Assembly: GCA_038049695.1 (NCBI GenBank)
Contig: CP142457.1
Span: 26,674,501-26,738,500, forward strand
DNA: 64,000 nt
Reading direction: 5' to 3'
Source of the DNA: Cinnamomum chago
Lineage: Eukaryota > Streptophyta > Magnoliopsida > Laurales > Lauraceae
The translations under genes and the position numbers were made by a program. This document shows, piece after piece, positions 42,701-52,972 of this stretch. The notes beneath the pieces were generated by a model. The model had not been told where the DNA came from and ran no database searches. It worked only from the letters and a program-made list of their open reading frames with translations. Position 1 is the stretch's first letter, and each line of letters opens with the position of its first letter.

Positions 42701-44809
42701 ATCGGGGTGTACCCATATGGGCTGTCCGTCTGATGTTGGATATGGAACCAACTCTTGGGACGTTTGGGTCATCTTTATCACCTTGAAGGAAGTAGTGATC
42801 TTCTCTTTTGGTGATTTTTGTTTTTGTCCACATGACACCATGTTGACGGAGGCAGACCCATAGTTCTTGTCGAAGGTAATGACTCCGTTTTTCCACATCT
42901 CATTTATCTTCTCTCTCACAACAAAACATTGATCGAGAGGATGCGAGACCATCTGATGGTATGGGCAGTACCGAGGATCGTTGGTTTTGCCAACATCTCC
43001 TGGTCTTTTGGGGTCAGGCAATGTAAGTTTTCCGTTTGCTAGGAGTGCCCCAAAGATTTCTTCAACATCTTCATCAAACGGGTATTTCTTTTCTACCCGT
43101 TCTCTGAAGGCATCAGAGAGTTCAGGCTTTTTACCTGTAGCTTTGTTTTCATCTTTCTTTGGCTGCTGAGGAGCTGACTTGGTTTGCACATTGAGAACCT
43201 CCTTTTTCTTTGGCTTTGAGGTTGCAATGGTAGTCGGCTCTTTCTTTAATGATTTCTGACTGTTGAGGTCTTTGATCACCGTTTCAGCTTCCATAGATGC
43301 TTCCAGGAGTTCTCCCAGGTTCTTTGATTTGTTGCCGATGATCATGGAGCGGATTCTTGCTCTCATGTTGTTTCGGCAGATGTCGACCAGTGATGCTTGT
43401 GGCAGTACATCAGAGCATTTGTATGCCATTGCCTTCCACTTGTGAATGAAGTCATATGTTGACTCATTCTCTCCCTGTTTTAGGCTGCAGAGCTGAGCCA
43501 TAGTAACAGGATGATCCTCACCTTTGAAGTGGGTTAGGAAGCGTGTCTCCATCATGGCCCAATTTTGAATGGAGTCCTCCGGCAGAGTGGAGTACCAATC
43601 AAAGGCCGTACCTTTTAAGGTACTTGCAAAGAGGCGGATTTTGAGGGCATCTTGATCCGCAATAGCTCCCGTCAGGATCTTGAAATGGATGACGTGTTGT
43701 CTGGCTGAACCTTTCCCCGTATATGTTTGGAGAGTAGGTTGCTTGAATTTTGTAGGGAACGGGACCGAGTCCATCCACAAGGGATATGGTGGCTTGATCC
43801 CATGCTCCTTTAGTGTATCCTCTTCTTTTGCTTTGGCGAGGATATCGTCAACGTCCTTTTTGGTAAGGGCGCGTGACTCACTGTTTTCCTCATTTTCCTC
43901 GTCGCCTTGATGGCTCGGAGGAGCTTCATTATTTTGTGGACGCTGAAGATTGAGAATTAGGTTCTCTATTAGAGTCTCTATCCTCTGCTGCCCTTGCTCC
44001 AGCTGCTGGATGCGTGCGGTTACGTCATCATGCGGCGGAGGTTGTTCAGTATTTGTGACCAAGACGTTCATTCTTCGAGAGTCGAAAGAGGATACAGTCT
44101 TGGTGACTGAGCTGGAGCTCATTCTTTTAGATAAAGAGCTCGAAGAGTGGTCACTCCGATGTCCTTGGCTTGAAGAAGCGGGAGAGTTTTCTTTATGTCT
44201 TCGTGTCCGGGAGACGCTGCGAGTCACCGGTCGTCTGACATGGATTTTAGTTGCTGACTTCTGGCGTTTTCTGGTTTTTCCAACCATATGAACAGCAACA
44301 AGTTGGTCGGGTCTTTCTTTTTCGACCCATTTTTGGGAGACCTGAAGTGCAGAATCCTGGGTTCTTTGCTTCTCTAGTCTCTTTTGTCGATATGCCGTAC
44401 GGCGACGCATACGACGAGCGATTTGAGCTTTGGTTAGCTCTGGCTGTGCCCTAGCAATGAAGGAAGTAGTCCCTGGTGCGCAGCAGCCAAGCTTGTCTTC
44501 TTTGAAGACGGGCAGGGACAGGATCTGAACGCGGTCCTTTGCCTGTCGCAGCGAAGCTTTGAATTTTGCGAGTTCGGCTCCCGTTGAGAGGAAGGGTCGA
44601 CTCGCAGGTGTGAAGGCCTTGACAGGTTCTTGCAGAGGCCTTACGATGCACGATTTGATTTTGGGCTTGTATGAGCAAGCCGGCTCGTGCTGAGTTGGTT
44701 TTGTTTGGCGGAGGGTAGGCTTCTCCTCTTTCATGTAAGCAAGAGGGTAGAACCGGTTCTCCTTGAGAGGTGCCAGGTATGCTGGCTTTGCTGATGTTTG
44801 TGACCTTCT
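39722..44809 (-). CDS. gag: gag-protease of copy A (first ATG at 44734, 1670 codons)
   Basis: The frame is open from 44809. Counting from the first ATG (44734): residues 95-200 are very basic (RRMRRRTAYRQKRLEKQR); about 330-495 is the capsid-type gag domain (FKQPTLQTYTGKGSARQHVI, GTAFDWYSTLP, LCSLKQGENESTYDFIHKW); about 588-605 is a zinc-knuckle-like CPYHQMVSHPLDQC. About 600 residues of acidic, Ser/Glu-rich sequence follow. About 1215-1345 is the aspartic protease (IQIDPGSALNLIS; flap region FGYDGS; NILLGRPWI). About 1530-1565 is a G-patch (AIMKKMGYDAQNPIGLGDGR). The frame ends in UAG at 39722-39724, in frame with pol. Gag forms the particle and the protease would mature the polyprotein. The long acidic segment between knuckle and protease is unusual. 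Confidence 0.9.
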   Translation of the reverse strand, partial: RRSQTSAKPAYLAPLKENRFYPLAYMKEEKPTLRQTKPTQHEPACSYKPKIKSCIVRPLQEPVKAFTPASRPFLSTGAELAKFKASLRQAKDRVQILSLPVFKEDKLGCCAPGTTSFIARAQPELTKAQIARRMRRRTAYRQKRLEKQRTQDSALQVSQKWVEKERPDQLVAVHMVGKTRKRQKSATKIHVRRPVTRSVSRTRRHKENSPASSSQGHRSDHSSSSLSKRMSSSSVTKTVSSFDSRRMNVLVTNTEQPPPHDDVTARIQQLEQGQQRIETLIENLILNLQRPQNNEAPPSHQGDEENEENSESRALTKKDVDDILAKAKEEDTLKEHGIKPPYPLWMDSVPFPTKFKQPTLQTYTGKGSARQHVIHFKILTGAIADQDALKIRLFASTLKGTAFDWYSTLPEDSIQNWAMMETRFLTHFKGEDHPVTMAQLCSLKQGENESTYDFIHKWKAMAYKCSDVLPQASLVDICRNNMRARIRSMIIGNKSKNLGELLEASMEAETVIKDLNSQKSLKKEPTTIATSKPKKKEVLNVQTKSAPQQPKKDENKATGKKPELSDAFRERVEKKYPFDEDVEEIFGALLANGKLTLPDPKRPGDVGKTNDPRYCPYHQMVSHPLDQCFVVREKINEMWKNGVITFDKNYGSASVNMVSCGQKQKSPKEKITTSFKVIKMTQTSQELVPYPTSDGQPIWVHPDLLEDENWEVVKTKPTAQQRRQARRQLRKLKQQEKAPKKQEVAEKAETSSTASLGATEESSPKASKAARKFTLGDFMPPHLKDETTQGASYSCNSVVGFSMDGYESSDTASDIDEWEESLETGEYLSDEEWIPESHLMPVIWYNPLQPQGSWSDDEEDQEAVQENTPVEPNHVEPQGADEEEDLAPVPDLDEYARILQHLAIEQEQGRINQLRHNPAPEVPENLQESPPVTPENEESCWIDDPLTSEDESDSQQFILEASSVKVTCNAITQDDNSSPSQASSPGTVTSELKPLPTDHLEEIPAGEIFFRENPVKWSQMPDLIGDVWTNKIFDKEGKLLDAVQDLLPENAPCNTITEDGNADTETSSANEKEQPLDLEGDLLNKDPSPEALEVGRGTRSGRDYHKNYNQPSASYINPLGKQAVNAPSGKNNENAGPKEAFKYDLIQHFKHIPARLHILDLLRMSPQTRDSLISELQMLDADVDKHAPQVLQIEMDHRVKKSKTPSKGEKKKTEGSCIECLSVQKAASATIAFTKEDLLLGETKHNRPLYFTGYIKEVPVRKIQIDPGSALNLISTSALEELGIPPSKLSHTSVSIFGYDGSAQRPIGKIRFKLQIGDLISEVTVYAIKTPSCYNILLGRPWIHENGVVPSTLHQCIKFVGNDGLIHRVFADKKPFKGKEVYFADAQMYKDEKEEREEETTPFAENLQKDKGKAPQQSSEENKPSIKTEENNQSPFMVSLKSSKPLVITTKAKKTKQRAGGKFAVSFVSILQDTDSDSEPEDDTSSSQANDQQVQPALTPMETTVDIEDPASASFVVPATSAEEKPIFFHKSEVSSSNSSLEPFQNEGMPQLSLYSPMAQAIMKKMGYDAQNPIGLGDGRGIITPLETSLTKSQLEGWKPHRHIEKSSHGLGYDPDAPLRQLTQRLQSHLADQASTSHINEDIDLPGYLFEELVVKDPGSSSNWYDFFDDEEELSDDTDTRFSDPEEPLSPKEVP

Positions 44810-45178
44810 TTATTTGGGTGAAGGCCTTGGGGACCAAGTCTTTGAGCAGACCTGGTTTCTTGCTGGTTGAGGCTTTGCAGGAGCGCTACGGGCCTCAGGC
44901 TTCTTGATGATCGCCCTTGGTATCACTGTAGTGATACGTTGAGGGGCGGTTCTCTGCTTCTTGGCAGGTGCGGTTTCTTCTGCGGGTAGTGGGAATGGTC
45001 CCAATGACCCGAAGACAATGGTCCGGGCAGTAGAGTTTGACCCGGTGTCTTCTGAGTTGCCGAGGGAAATGACGCTTCGGCAGCTGGCAGGGCGCTTGTA
45101 AGTGCGCTTGGTTTGTTTATCTTGGAGCATGAGCTGGTACTTGTTCTCATCAAAGGTGATGGTCAATGAAGCTGCCAT
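44810..45178 (-). CDS. Leader ORF (122 codons) in frame with gag, copy A
   Basis: The frame starts MAASLTITFDENKYQLMLQD at 45178, contains KRTYKRPASCRSVISLG and a basic Pro/Ala-rich C-terminus, and stops at UAA (44810-44812). The same frame is then open for 25 codons before the first gag ATG (44734) and continues through gag. It may be the true gag N-terminus with one nonsense mutation, a short upstream protein, or a read-through product. I recognise no domain. Confidence 0.6.
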   Translation of the reverse strand: MAASLTITFDENKYQLMLQDKQTKRTYKRPASCRSVISLGNSEDTGSNSTARTIVFGSLGPFPLPAEETAPAKKQRTAPQRITTVIPRAIIKKPEARSAPAKPQPARNQVCSKTWSPRPSPK

Positions 45179-45589
45179 TGTTAGTTTTTGAAAACTTCTG
45201 AAACAAGACCATATCCATTAGTAATCACAAGAATATAGTGATCATAAATGGAAAATACTATGGTTTCGCCTCTTCAAGTCGCCCGAGGGGACATGGCCCA
45301 GCCCAAGCAATATGAGGAAGGCAGAAAAGCCATAGAGGGCACAATTGTTCTGAACGCAGGTAGGGTCAGCTCAGAATGAGCGTCCCAGTGACTGCTAGAA
45401 GCAATTGTGAACCTTAATTCAAATTACCGAGAAGCAAAGCTCACTCAAGGTAAAAAGATATAAGGTTGAGATACAAATGTGTCGGTTGCGAATACAGTAG
45501 ACCCGAAAGGGCGTACTAGCACCGCTAGGCACAAATGTTGCAAATCGCATCCTTGGAAAGGACACGAGATGGGATTTTTGCAAGGTCAA

Positions 45590-46760
45590 GATTGGATTCT
45601 TAGGAGAGAGCAAATGGTATTCCAATCCGAAAATGAGCTCAACATTTCTGCGAGCTCGAAAGTCCGAAAAGGAAGGAACCAGGATTTCTCAAATATGAAT
45701 CCAAAAGTGACGGAAGTTTTTTTTTTAAAGTGTCAAGATTGGACTTTATAGAAGAGAGCAAATGGTATTCCAATCCGAAAATGAGTTCAACATTTCTGCG
45801 ATCTCGAAGTCCAAAAAGGAAGGAACCAGGATTTCTCAATTATGAATCCAAAAATGACAGAAGTTTTTTTTTTGAAAGTGTCAAGATTGGACTTTGTAGA
45901 AGAGAGCAAATGGTATTCCAATCCGAAAATGAGTTCAACATTTCTGCGATCTCGAAGTCCGAAAAGGAAGGAACCAGGATTTCTCAAATGTGAATCCAAA
46001 AATGACAAAAGTTTTTTTTTTATTTTTTTTTTTGAAGATTTTTTTTTTTTTTAAGAGTTCACATAGATCTCCAATTCGATCTTATGAAACCTCAGTTGAT
46101 AGATCAGCCCCCAGGTAAGGGTAGGATTACTTAATGAACCCGTTTGGAGGACCCTTGCCTAGAACAGTCTAGCTGTCTCCACACTCTGGACAAGGCTTTT
46201 CTTAGATCCACTTTGGTCAAAGAACGCAATTGGTGCAACCTTAGTGGCTTTTTTTTTTTGAAAGATTTTTTTTTATTATGGATTCATAGAAGAGAGCGAA
46301 TGGTGTTCCATTCCGAAAATGGGTTCAACGTTTCTGCGATCCCGAAGTCCGAAAAGGAAGAAACCAAAGTTTCTCAACTTAAACCCAAAAGAGGAAAATC
46401 TGAAAAAAAAAAATTAAATCAGATTTTGTTTTTGATTTTTTTTTTTATGGATTCATAGAAGAGAGCGAATGGTGTTCCATTCCGAAAATGGGTTCAACAT
46501 TTCTGCGATCCCGAAGTCCGAAAAGGAAAAAACCAAAGTTTCTCAACTTAAACCCAAAAGAGAAAAATCTGAAAAAAAAAATTTAAATCAGATTTTGTTT
46601 TTGATTTTTTTTTTATGGATTCATAGAAGAGAGCGAATGGTGTTCCATTCCGAAAATGGGTTCAACATTTCTGCGATCCCGAAGTCCGAAAAGGAAGAAA
46701 CCAAAGTTTCTCAACTTAAACCCAAAAGAGGAAAATCTGAAAATTTTTTGTAAATCAGAT
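45590..46760. repeat. 5' UTR tandem repeats, two related triplets
   Basis: Three units of about 148 bp (cores at 45609, 45757, 45905: caaatggtattccaatccga) and three of about 169 bp (46298, 46467, 46637: cgaatggtgttccattccga) share the order tcaacatttctgcgatc, gaag-tccgaaaaggaag, accaggatttctcaa or accaaagtttctcaa. They are separated by about 250 bp of T-rich sequence. They lie between the PBS and the leader ORF. Copy B shows the first repeats from 63797. Confidence 0.85.
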
Positions 46761-46942
46761 TTTGTTTTTGATTTTTTTGAGAAAATTTTTTTAGAAACAA
46801 GAAAGACTGGAAATAAACTCAAAAGAAGAAATTTCCAAGAATCCCATCTCATGTGTTTTTTTTTTAGATGCAAGATCCAACATAGGCCACCAACTAAAAA
46901 GGAGCCAAAAGGAATCTAAGCACATGTTCATCAAATGAACGA

Positions 46943-46960
46943 GTCCCACCGGGTGTGCCA
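46943..46960 (-). other. Primer-binding site (PBS), copy A
   Basis: The minus strand reads TGGCACACCCGGTGGGAC, three bases inside the LTR end, starting with the TGG that pairs with a tRNA 3' CCA. Length and position fit a tRNA-primed element. I cannot assign the tRNA with certainty. Confidence 0.7.
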
Positions 46961-46963
46961 GCT

Positions 46964-49400
46964 TGATGGTCCCGGCTTTTGTCTTTTTCCAAAGCTGCCT
47001 CCGCCCCGGGGCTGACGGGGTATGGTGGAGGGAAAAAGGAAAAGCGGGCATCAGTTTTTTTTGTACGGGTATGCCAATTTCTCTTTAATACTTGGAATTT
47101 AGAAATGGTGATCCGGAGATTCACCTTCACAAGTAAAAAGGGAAATGAAACTTTTTTCTAGTTTTCCATTGCATACATATTTTAATAAAAGAGACAGTTT
47201 TGTTTGAATGCCGTGAAAGGCGTTTTTGTGCCGTAGAAGGCGGTTTGGTGCCGTTGGAGGCGATTTTGCCATGAAAGGCGATTTACAAATCTTATCAATA
47301 ATGAAAGACAAGAGATGTGATTTTTTTTTGTCTCTTTAGAAAAAATACAATTTACAACAGAAAAGTAAGAAAAAGGAATCTAACTTCTCATGCGATTGTG
47401 GGAGGGCTCGTTCAGATCGACGGTCGCGAGTCATGTATGGGCTCCGCCATCGTCCTTCAGATGAGAACATAGTGCTTGATTTCTTGGCTTGGCTCCAACC
47501 TCAGATTTTTAGAGGATAAGGACCAAGATAAGGTCCTATATCCGGTAAAAAATTGAGTAGACGGGCTGAAAAGCCGCATCTAGCCATGTTGGATAGAAGG
47601 AGAGGTGGTCTTTGGGGGGGTGGCCCCCCAAGGGGCTTCAATCACCTTGTTGAACTTGTTGCAGCAGAGTTTTCTTGAAGGAGCAGGGTTGTAGAGATTT
47701 CTCCAAGGATTTTTGAATGATTTTCTGGCGATTTTTCCGGATCCTTCTGTGTGTGTCCCTCCTGAAATGCTTGGAGGGGACTCCTATTTATAGGCCTTTA
47801 GGTAGCCTTTAGGAGTGATTTATGAGCCTTTATGGTAATAAAGCTCATTAAGGGAGGAGTTACAAGTTTAATTGCTTTTTGTTTTGTAACTCCTGACCCT
47901 TGGATTTCATTGGCCGGAGGAGAGTCATGGGCATTTAATCGCCTTTAATCTCCATTATGTTAGGAGTTTCATGGCTTGAATGCCATGATTGCTTGGACTT
48001 GTAACTCCTGAACAGAGGCTTCTGATTGGGCCGTTCAAAATAATGAGTTAATGACCGCATTAACTTGTCATAAACGGGTCATTTAACTTCATTAATTGAT
48101 TGCCTGGGCGCTTGAAGAGTCGCGGGCCGTGCCGCATCCTTTGGGATTCTTCTTGCGATGATCACCAATGGACCCACATACCATTTGATGTCGGATGGTG
48201 ATCCAATTTCAGACATTGGTTGATGTCAGCGGGCCGGCAACATCTGTCCAGTCGATTTCGCGATCGGGCGGGCAGAAAGTGTGCTTCCTTGGTTAGCCGT
48301 TTGACGATCTTGAGGCGTCCGATGATGATCTAATGATTCCAGTGATGGATCCGTGATGTTGATGAAGATCGACGGATATCATGCACAAAAAATCAGATTT
48401 TGGAAAAATCACAGGGGCCAATCAACTCGAAACGCGAAAAATAACCGAAAAACGGGGTTTTTGGGCGAGGTCCGGCGGCCCGGACCTCCATGGTCGCCGG
48501 CGACCATGGGCCTTGGCCCATTTTTTGGCCGCCTTTCGGTCGCTTTTTCTTCGCCGTTTTTCGTCCGTTTTCGCTTCTGTTTTCTCATGTATTTTGCTTG
48601 GAATTTCCTCTCATTTATTGGCTGGATTTTCCTCAAGAAAGCCTGACGAGAAGCCGTGCAAATTGGATCGCAAAGTTTCCCATTTTCTGAAAAGCCGAAG
48701 ACTTTGTTGTGGAGAACTGCCGATTTTTGTCAAGCGTCGAAACTAGGTCAAACGATGTCGGAATGACCTAAAATTCGACGTGTAGCTTCTTGAGCAGTAG
48801 ACGAGACCAACCATAGGCTCTTTCTCAGGTTTTGAAGCCGTTTGGGGGCCCGCAAATGCTTGACTTGATTTCACCGCGAGGGAAATGCCGAGCTTTGACT
48901 TTTGGTCAAACGATGTCCGATTGACCTGAAATTTGATGGGTAGCTTTCCTCATCAGTAGATAAGACCAACCATAAGCTTTCGTTTGAGTTTTGAAGCCGT
49001 TTGGGGTCATGCAAATGCTCGCCTTTATTTCACCGTGAGGGAAATGCCGAGCTTTGACTTTCGGTCAAACGATGTCCGATTGACCTGAAATTTGATGGGG
49101 AGCCTATTGGAGTTATTTTGAGATGATCCACAAGCTCCGAATTGGGTGCTATGGTCCCGGGGTGCTCAGCTGTCGGGAGCTGCTGCTTAGCTGTTTGGAG
49201 AAGTGAAGCTAGGCCAAATGATATCGAAATGACCCGAAACTTCATGTGTACCTCTCTTTTGGTTCTTTTGAGTGACCTTGCAGTTTTTGTTTGATTCTGA
49301 CAAGATCTGATGCTTGAAGTGGCGCCTGCCTATTTTGGTAGGATGCAGCTCCGTGTAGCTTTTGGTGTGAAGAGGCAAAGTGACATTTTTGGTGTCAACA
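46964..49400 (-). repeat. Shared middle LTR (5' LTR of copy A, 3' LTR of copy B)
   Basis: The offset to 28763-31199 is exactly 18,201 bp throughout and no mismatch was noticed. It serves both elements, as expected for an array formed by unequal exchange between LTRs. A TATA box on the minus strand is at 47784-47792 and a 22-bp palindrome at 48488-48509. Confidence 0.92.
47784..47792 (-). promoter_or_regulatory. TATA box of the middle LTR (drives copy A)
   Basis: TATAAATAG on the minus strand, as in the left LTR. Because this LTR is 5' of copy A, it would initiate copy A genomic RNA. Confidence 0.7.
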
Positions 49401-50425
49401 AATGCCCCCTCGAGGTACAGCGACGATATAGCTTTTGTAGTCGATGTGCCTCGAAGAGAATCTTGAAGAAGAGCTTCTGACTTGACCAAGAGTCTTTGAG
49501 CATTTTTTTTTTATTTTTATGGAGTAGCCTTTTGAGCTTCCAGGGGATTTTATGGTAGTGAGAGGGATCACGTACCATCTTAAGGCAAGATTTTGAGAAT
49601 GACATTTGGATTTGGATTTGGTTTTTTGGTTTTGATTTTGACCTTGTGACCTAACAAGCTGTATGTGGCAGGTTAGGGGGTCAGGTTTTTGGTTTTGATT
49701 TTGACCTTGTGACCTAACAAGCTGTATGTGGCAAGTTAGGGGGTCGGGTTTTGATTTTTGGTTTTGGTCTTGTGACCTAACAGGCTGTATGTGGCGAGTT
49801 AGGGGACCATGGTTTGGTTTTTTGGTTCACTCTTTGGGACAATTTTGGGTCCATTGGAGTGGTTTGGGCTTTTGTGGAATGTCAATTTCAAGATTTTGGC
49901 TTAATTTGGTTCATGAGGTGGGATGGTTTGGATTTTTGGAAACTCATGAAGCTTGGATTTTTGTATGGTATGGTCCAATCAACTCAAAAGAGGCATGGGA
50001 CCATTTTTGTATGCTCTTGGTAAGAGAAATTTTGACTAAAAGCCACTTTTAGTGCCTAGGTGGTCAAACCTGGCTCATATGGGCTAACCCATGGGACCTT
50101 AAGCTTTGAAGGATGGCTTAGATCTCATATGGTGTCACTTTGTAAAGAATATCTAAAGATATCTCCTTTGGGTGGAGAATATCTAAAAATATCCTTACTT
50201 TGAGAGATTTTCTCAAGTTTCCTTGATTTTGGGAGAGATTCTCTCAAAATATCTTTCTTTGGGAGAGAATATCTCTCATTCCCTTTCTTTTTGGAGAGAA
50301 TTTCTCAAAGAATCTTTGTTTTGGGAGAGAATATCCCAAGTTTCCTTTTCTTTTGGGAAGGTTGCTAATTTTTAGCCCTTTCCTCCTTGCTTTTCTCTTG
50401 TTTCCTCTTTTGGTTTGCTCTCTTC

Positions 50426-50433
50426 TATAAAAG
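50426..50433 (+). promoter_or_regulatory. TATA box of the accessory gene, copy B
   Basis: TATAAAAG, 121 bp before the ATG at 50554, identical in context to copy A. Confidence 0.65.
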
Positions 50434-50553
50434 CAATTGAGGTGGGATCTCTTGCTCCTATTGCTTTCTTTTTGCAAAAGTCTTCAAGAGTTGCTCTAAG
50501 ATCAAGAATCCTCCTTCTTCAAGAGTCTTCAAGTTCTTCTTTCTTCTCCATCC

Positions 50554-52785
50554 ATGGCTTCAAGTAAGTTTTTTATTTCTTTTTACAAGAAATTCCATGT
50601 AAAGAAAGTTTCATCATTTTTTTCTTCTCTTTTTTTTTTTTTTGCACATGTTCTTTTTTTCTTTTTTTTTTTTTTACACGCCCTTTTCTTTTTTTTTCTT
50701 TCTTCTTCTTTTTTTTTCTTTTCTCTTTCTTTTTTTTTTTTTTTTGCTGCTGTACGGACATGTCCGTACAGCTTGGGCCGTACGGCCATGTGGCCCATGG
50801 GCCACGGCCTGTGGGCCAGCCCATAATTTTTTCTCTTTTTTTTTTCTTTTTTTTTCTTTTCTTTTTTCTTCTTTTTTTTATAAAAAAAAAAACTTTCCTT
50901 TCTCCCCTTTTTGCATCATCATGATAATGAGGTTTCATGCAATTCAAGATGTTTATGCATTTTTTTTTTGATGCATCAAGATAGAAGGCTAGAATTTCTA
51001 TGCTAAGCCAACATGAATTTTGACTTAGACAAAGTTTGATTTTGACCAAATTGGGTTGGAATTGGTCAAATTTTGTCAAGGTTTCCCTAGCATCTAGTGC
51101 ATGATGATTTTCTTTTATGCATGATTTTTGTAAATTGGATTGGGAGCATGATGATGCACACCTGAAAATCTTTTGGAGTGGAAGTCCTGACTTTGACAGC
51201 GAGGCAGGTACTTCAAGTAGACCGGCTCGTAGAAAAAAGAGGAGGAGAGGACAGCGTCGCACAGAGAGACGCCACGAAGACTTTCCTGATCTGGAAGTCC
51301 CTCCTACCATTGCTGAGGAGGTATCAGGAGATGCTGATGAGCCTCCAGAGAAGAGGAGTCGTGAAGAAGAGTCCGCTGATGTTGGTATGATTTTCCTTCT
51401 TCTCTATTTTCGCTTCTTTCCTTTTATGAGGGATTTTTTTTTGATCTGTTGTTTTCTTTCTTTTGCAGAAGGTGAAAACTTGGTGATGCCCGAGGTTCCT
51501 GCCGATGAGGCGGTGATGGATCCAGTTGCGGCATCTGAAGAAAAGTTGAGGGACTCTGGGGAGGACCCAGAATCTCCACCTGGTATGAGGATGATGATTT
51601 TTTTTTTTTTTTTTTTTTTTGAATTTGCTGACACATATTTTTGTTTTCTTGTCAGCTGACTTGCCAGAGGGTTCCGACTTCGAGCCATCTATGGATATGG
51701 CTTTCGACGATGCTTCGGATGAGCAAATGGAGATAGAAAGTACTCCGCCCATCATGGAAGAAGGTATTTCATAGTGATAATCTTGACATTGATTTTTTTT
51801 TTTTGACAAGATCATATTCATACCTTTTCTTGTGTTTCTGCCAGCAGGTTGTGAAGCAACAGGAGAAGTTCCTTCGTCTTCCTCAGGGCCAGAGCAGGAG
51901 ATGCCAGCAACCGATCCAGAAGTAGGGGCTTCTTCTACCAGTCCCGTCACGGCAGAAGCGGGACTTTGTGGTGATATTGCTTCTTCAGTGGCTCCGATTG
52001 GAAAGAGCCTTTTGATTTCTTCTCCACCACGGCCTGACATGGGCAGTCAGCCAACAGAGCGTGGTGAATCTCCCTCCGGACCATCCCTTCAATATGCAAA
52101 GAAGGTGTTGAAGAGTGTGCTGAGCTCATGGGTTGAAACTCTCTCTTCTGGCCATTTGGAAGCTGGTTTTGGCATGGTCAAGCATGTACAGGACATCCTT
52201 GCTGACAGTGAAGAGGTCGGTCTGGACGTTGCAAGTGCCAAGGCCTTTGTTGATGAAGTCATTGCTTTAGGCGATAAATGGACTGAGACCAAGAATTTCC
52301 CAAGCAGTGATTTCTTCAATGAGATGTTTTTGCAGCCATCCGGTAAGATCAAATCTGAAATGGATGAGATCTCACGAGCTCGGAAGCAATTCGTTCGGGA
52401 GAGGAACGTTACCGAGTTGGCTATCATGGAGCTAACACAGGACCTGCGCCGTCTTGATAGGGAGGTCACAGAAGCTAGGCAGCGCCTTGAGCAATTGCAA
52501 GAACAAAGTGCTGCCAAATGGACTGCCATTGTAGAAGCCCGTGCTAAAGAGGGAACTCTGATTCGCCAAGTTGAAGAAGCCTGTAGCAGCCTTCAGAGAA
52601 AGACTCAGGAGTATGAGCAGTGGCAAATTCTCTGGGAAGAGCTTCCTCGTGCCGAAGATGGGTCGCGGCATTCTGCCGCGTTTTATGGCAAGATCTTGAA
52701 GAAGCGCGGCCTGGAAGCTTTGGAGGCTAAGGCCAAGAGTCTGTTTGAGGAGCTGGATCTTTGGTTGAAGACCATGCTAAACTAA
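50554..52785 (+). CDS. Antisense accessory gene, copy B
   Basis: Exon-intron structure as in copy A: exon 1 50554-50563, then exons ending at 51384, 51469-51582, 51656-51763 and 51845-52785. The coding exons show no change that I noticed; only T-run lengths in the introns differ. The last intron ends in a NAGNAG tandem acceptor (gccagcag), and both choices keep the frame, differing by one Ala codon. Role as for copy A: a predicted nuclear coiled-coil protein of unknown function. Confidence 0.7.
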
Positions 52786-52972
52786 GCTCTTGATTTATAA
52801 CAAACTCTTTTCTTCTTTTCTCTCTTCTTCTTTTTTTTGGTACCACATGTATTTTTTTGGTACTTTTTTTTTTGTTTTCCCTACGCTCACTCAAATATTG
52901 TGATTAAAGTGATTGCTAAATGGGATGTGATCAAAAGTTTGTCATTTTGTGAGAAATCTTTTGACAAATGAT

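Larger units (their letters stand above)
28763..49400 (-). mobile_element. Ty3/gypsy Tat-lineage LTR retrotransposon, copy A (complete, LTR to LTR)
   Basis: The LTRs at 28763-31199 and 46964-49400 (2437 bp each, TG...CA) flank a 15.8-kb internal region on the minus strand. Order in element orientation: PBS, leader ORF, gag-protease, pol with RT, degenerate gRNH, archaeal-type RNase H and integrase without a chromodomain, two minisatellites, an antisense accessory gene, PPT. The second RNase H, the size (about 20.6 kb) and the long 3' region are hallmarks of the Tat/Ogre/Retand group. The right LTR is shared with copy B, and no TSD or host sequence lies between the copies. Confidence 0.93.

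Noticed and set aside
45479..46920. Short plus- and minus-strand frames in the 5' UTR
   Set aside because: Generated by the 148/169-bp tandem repeats; no domain.
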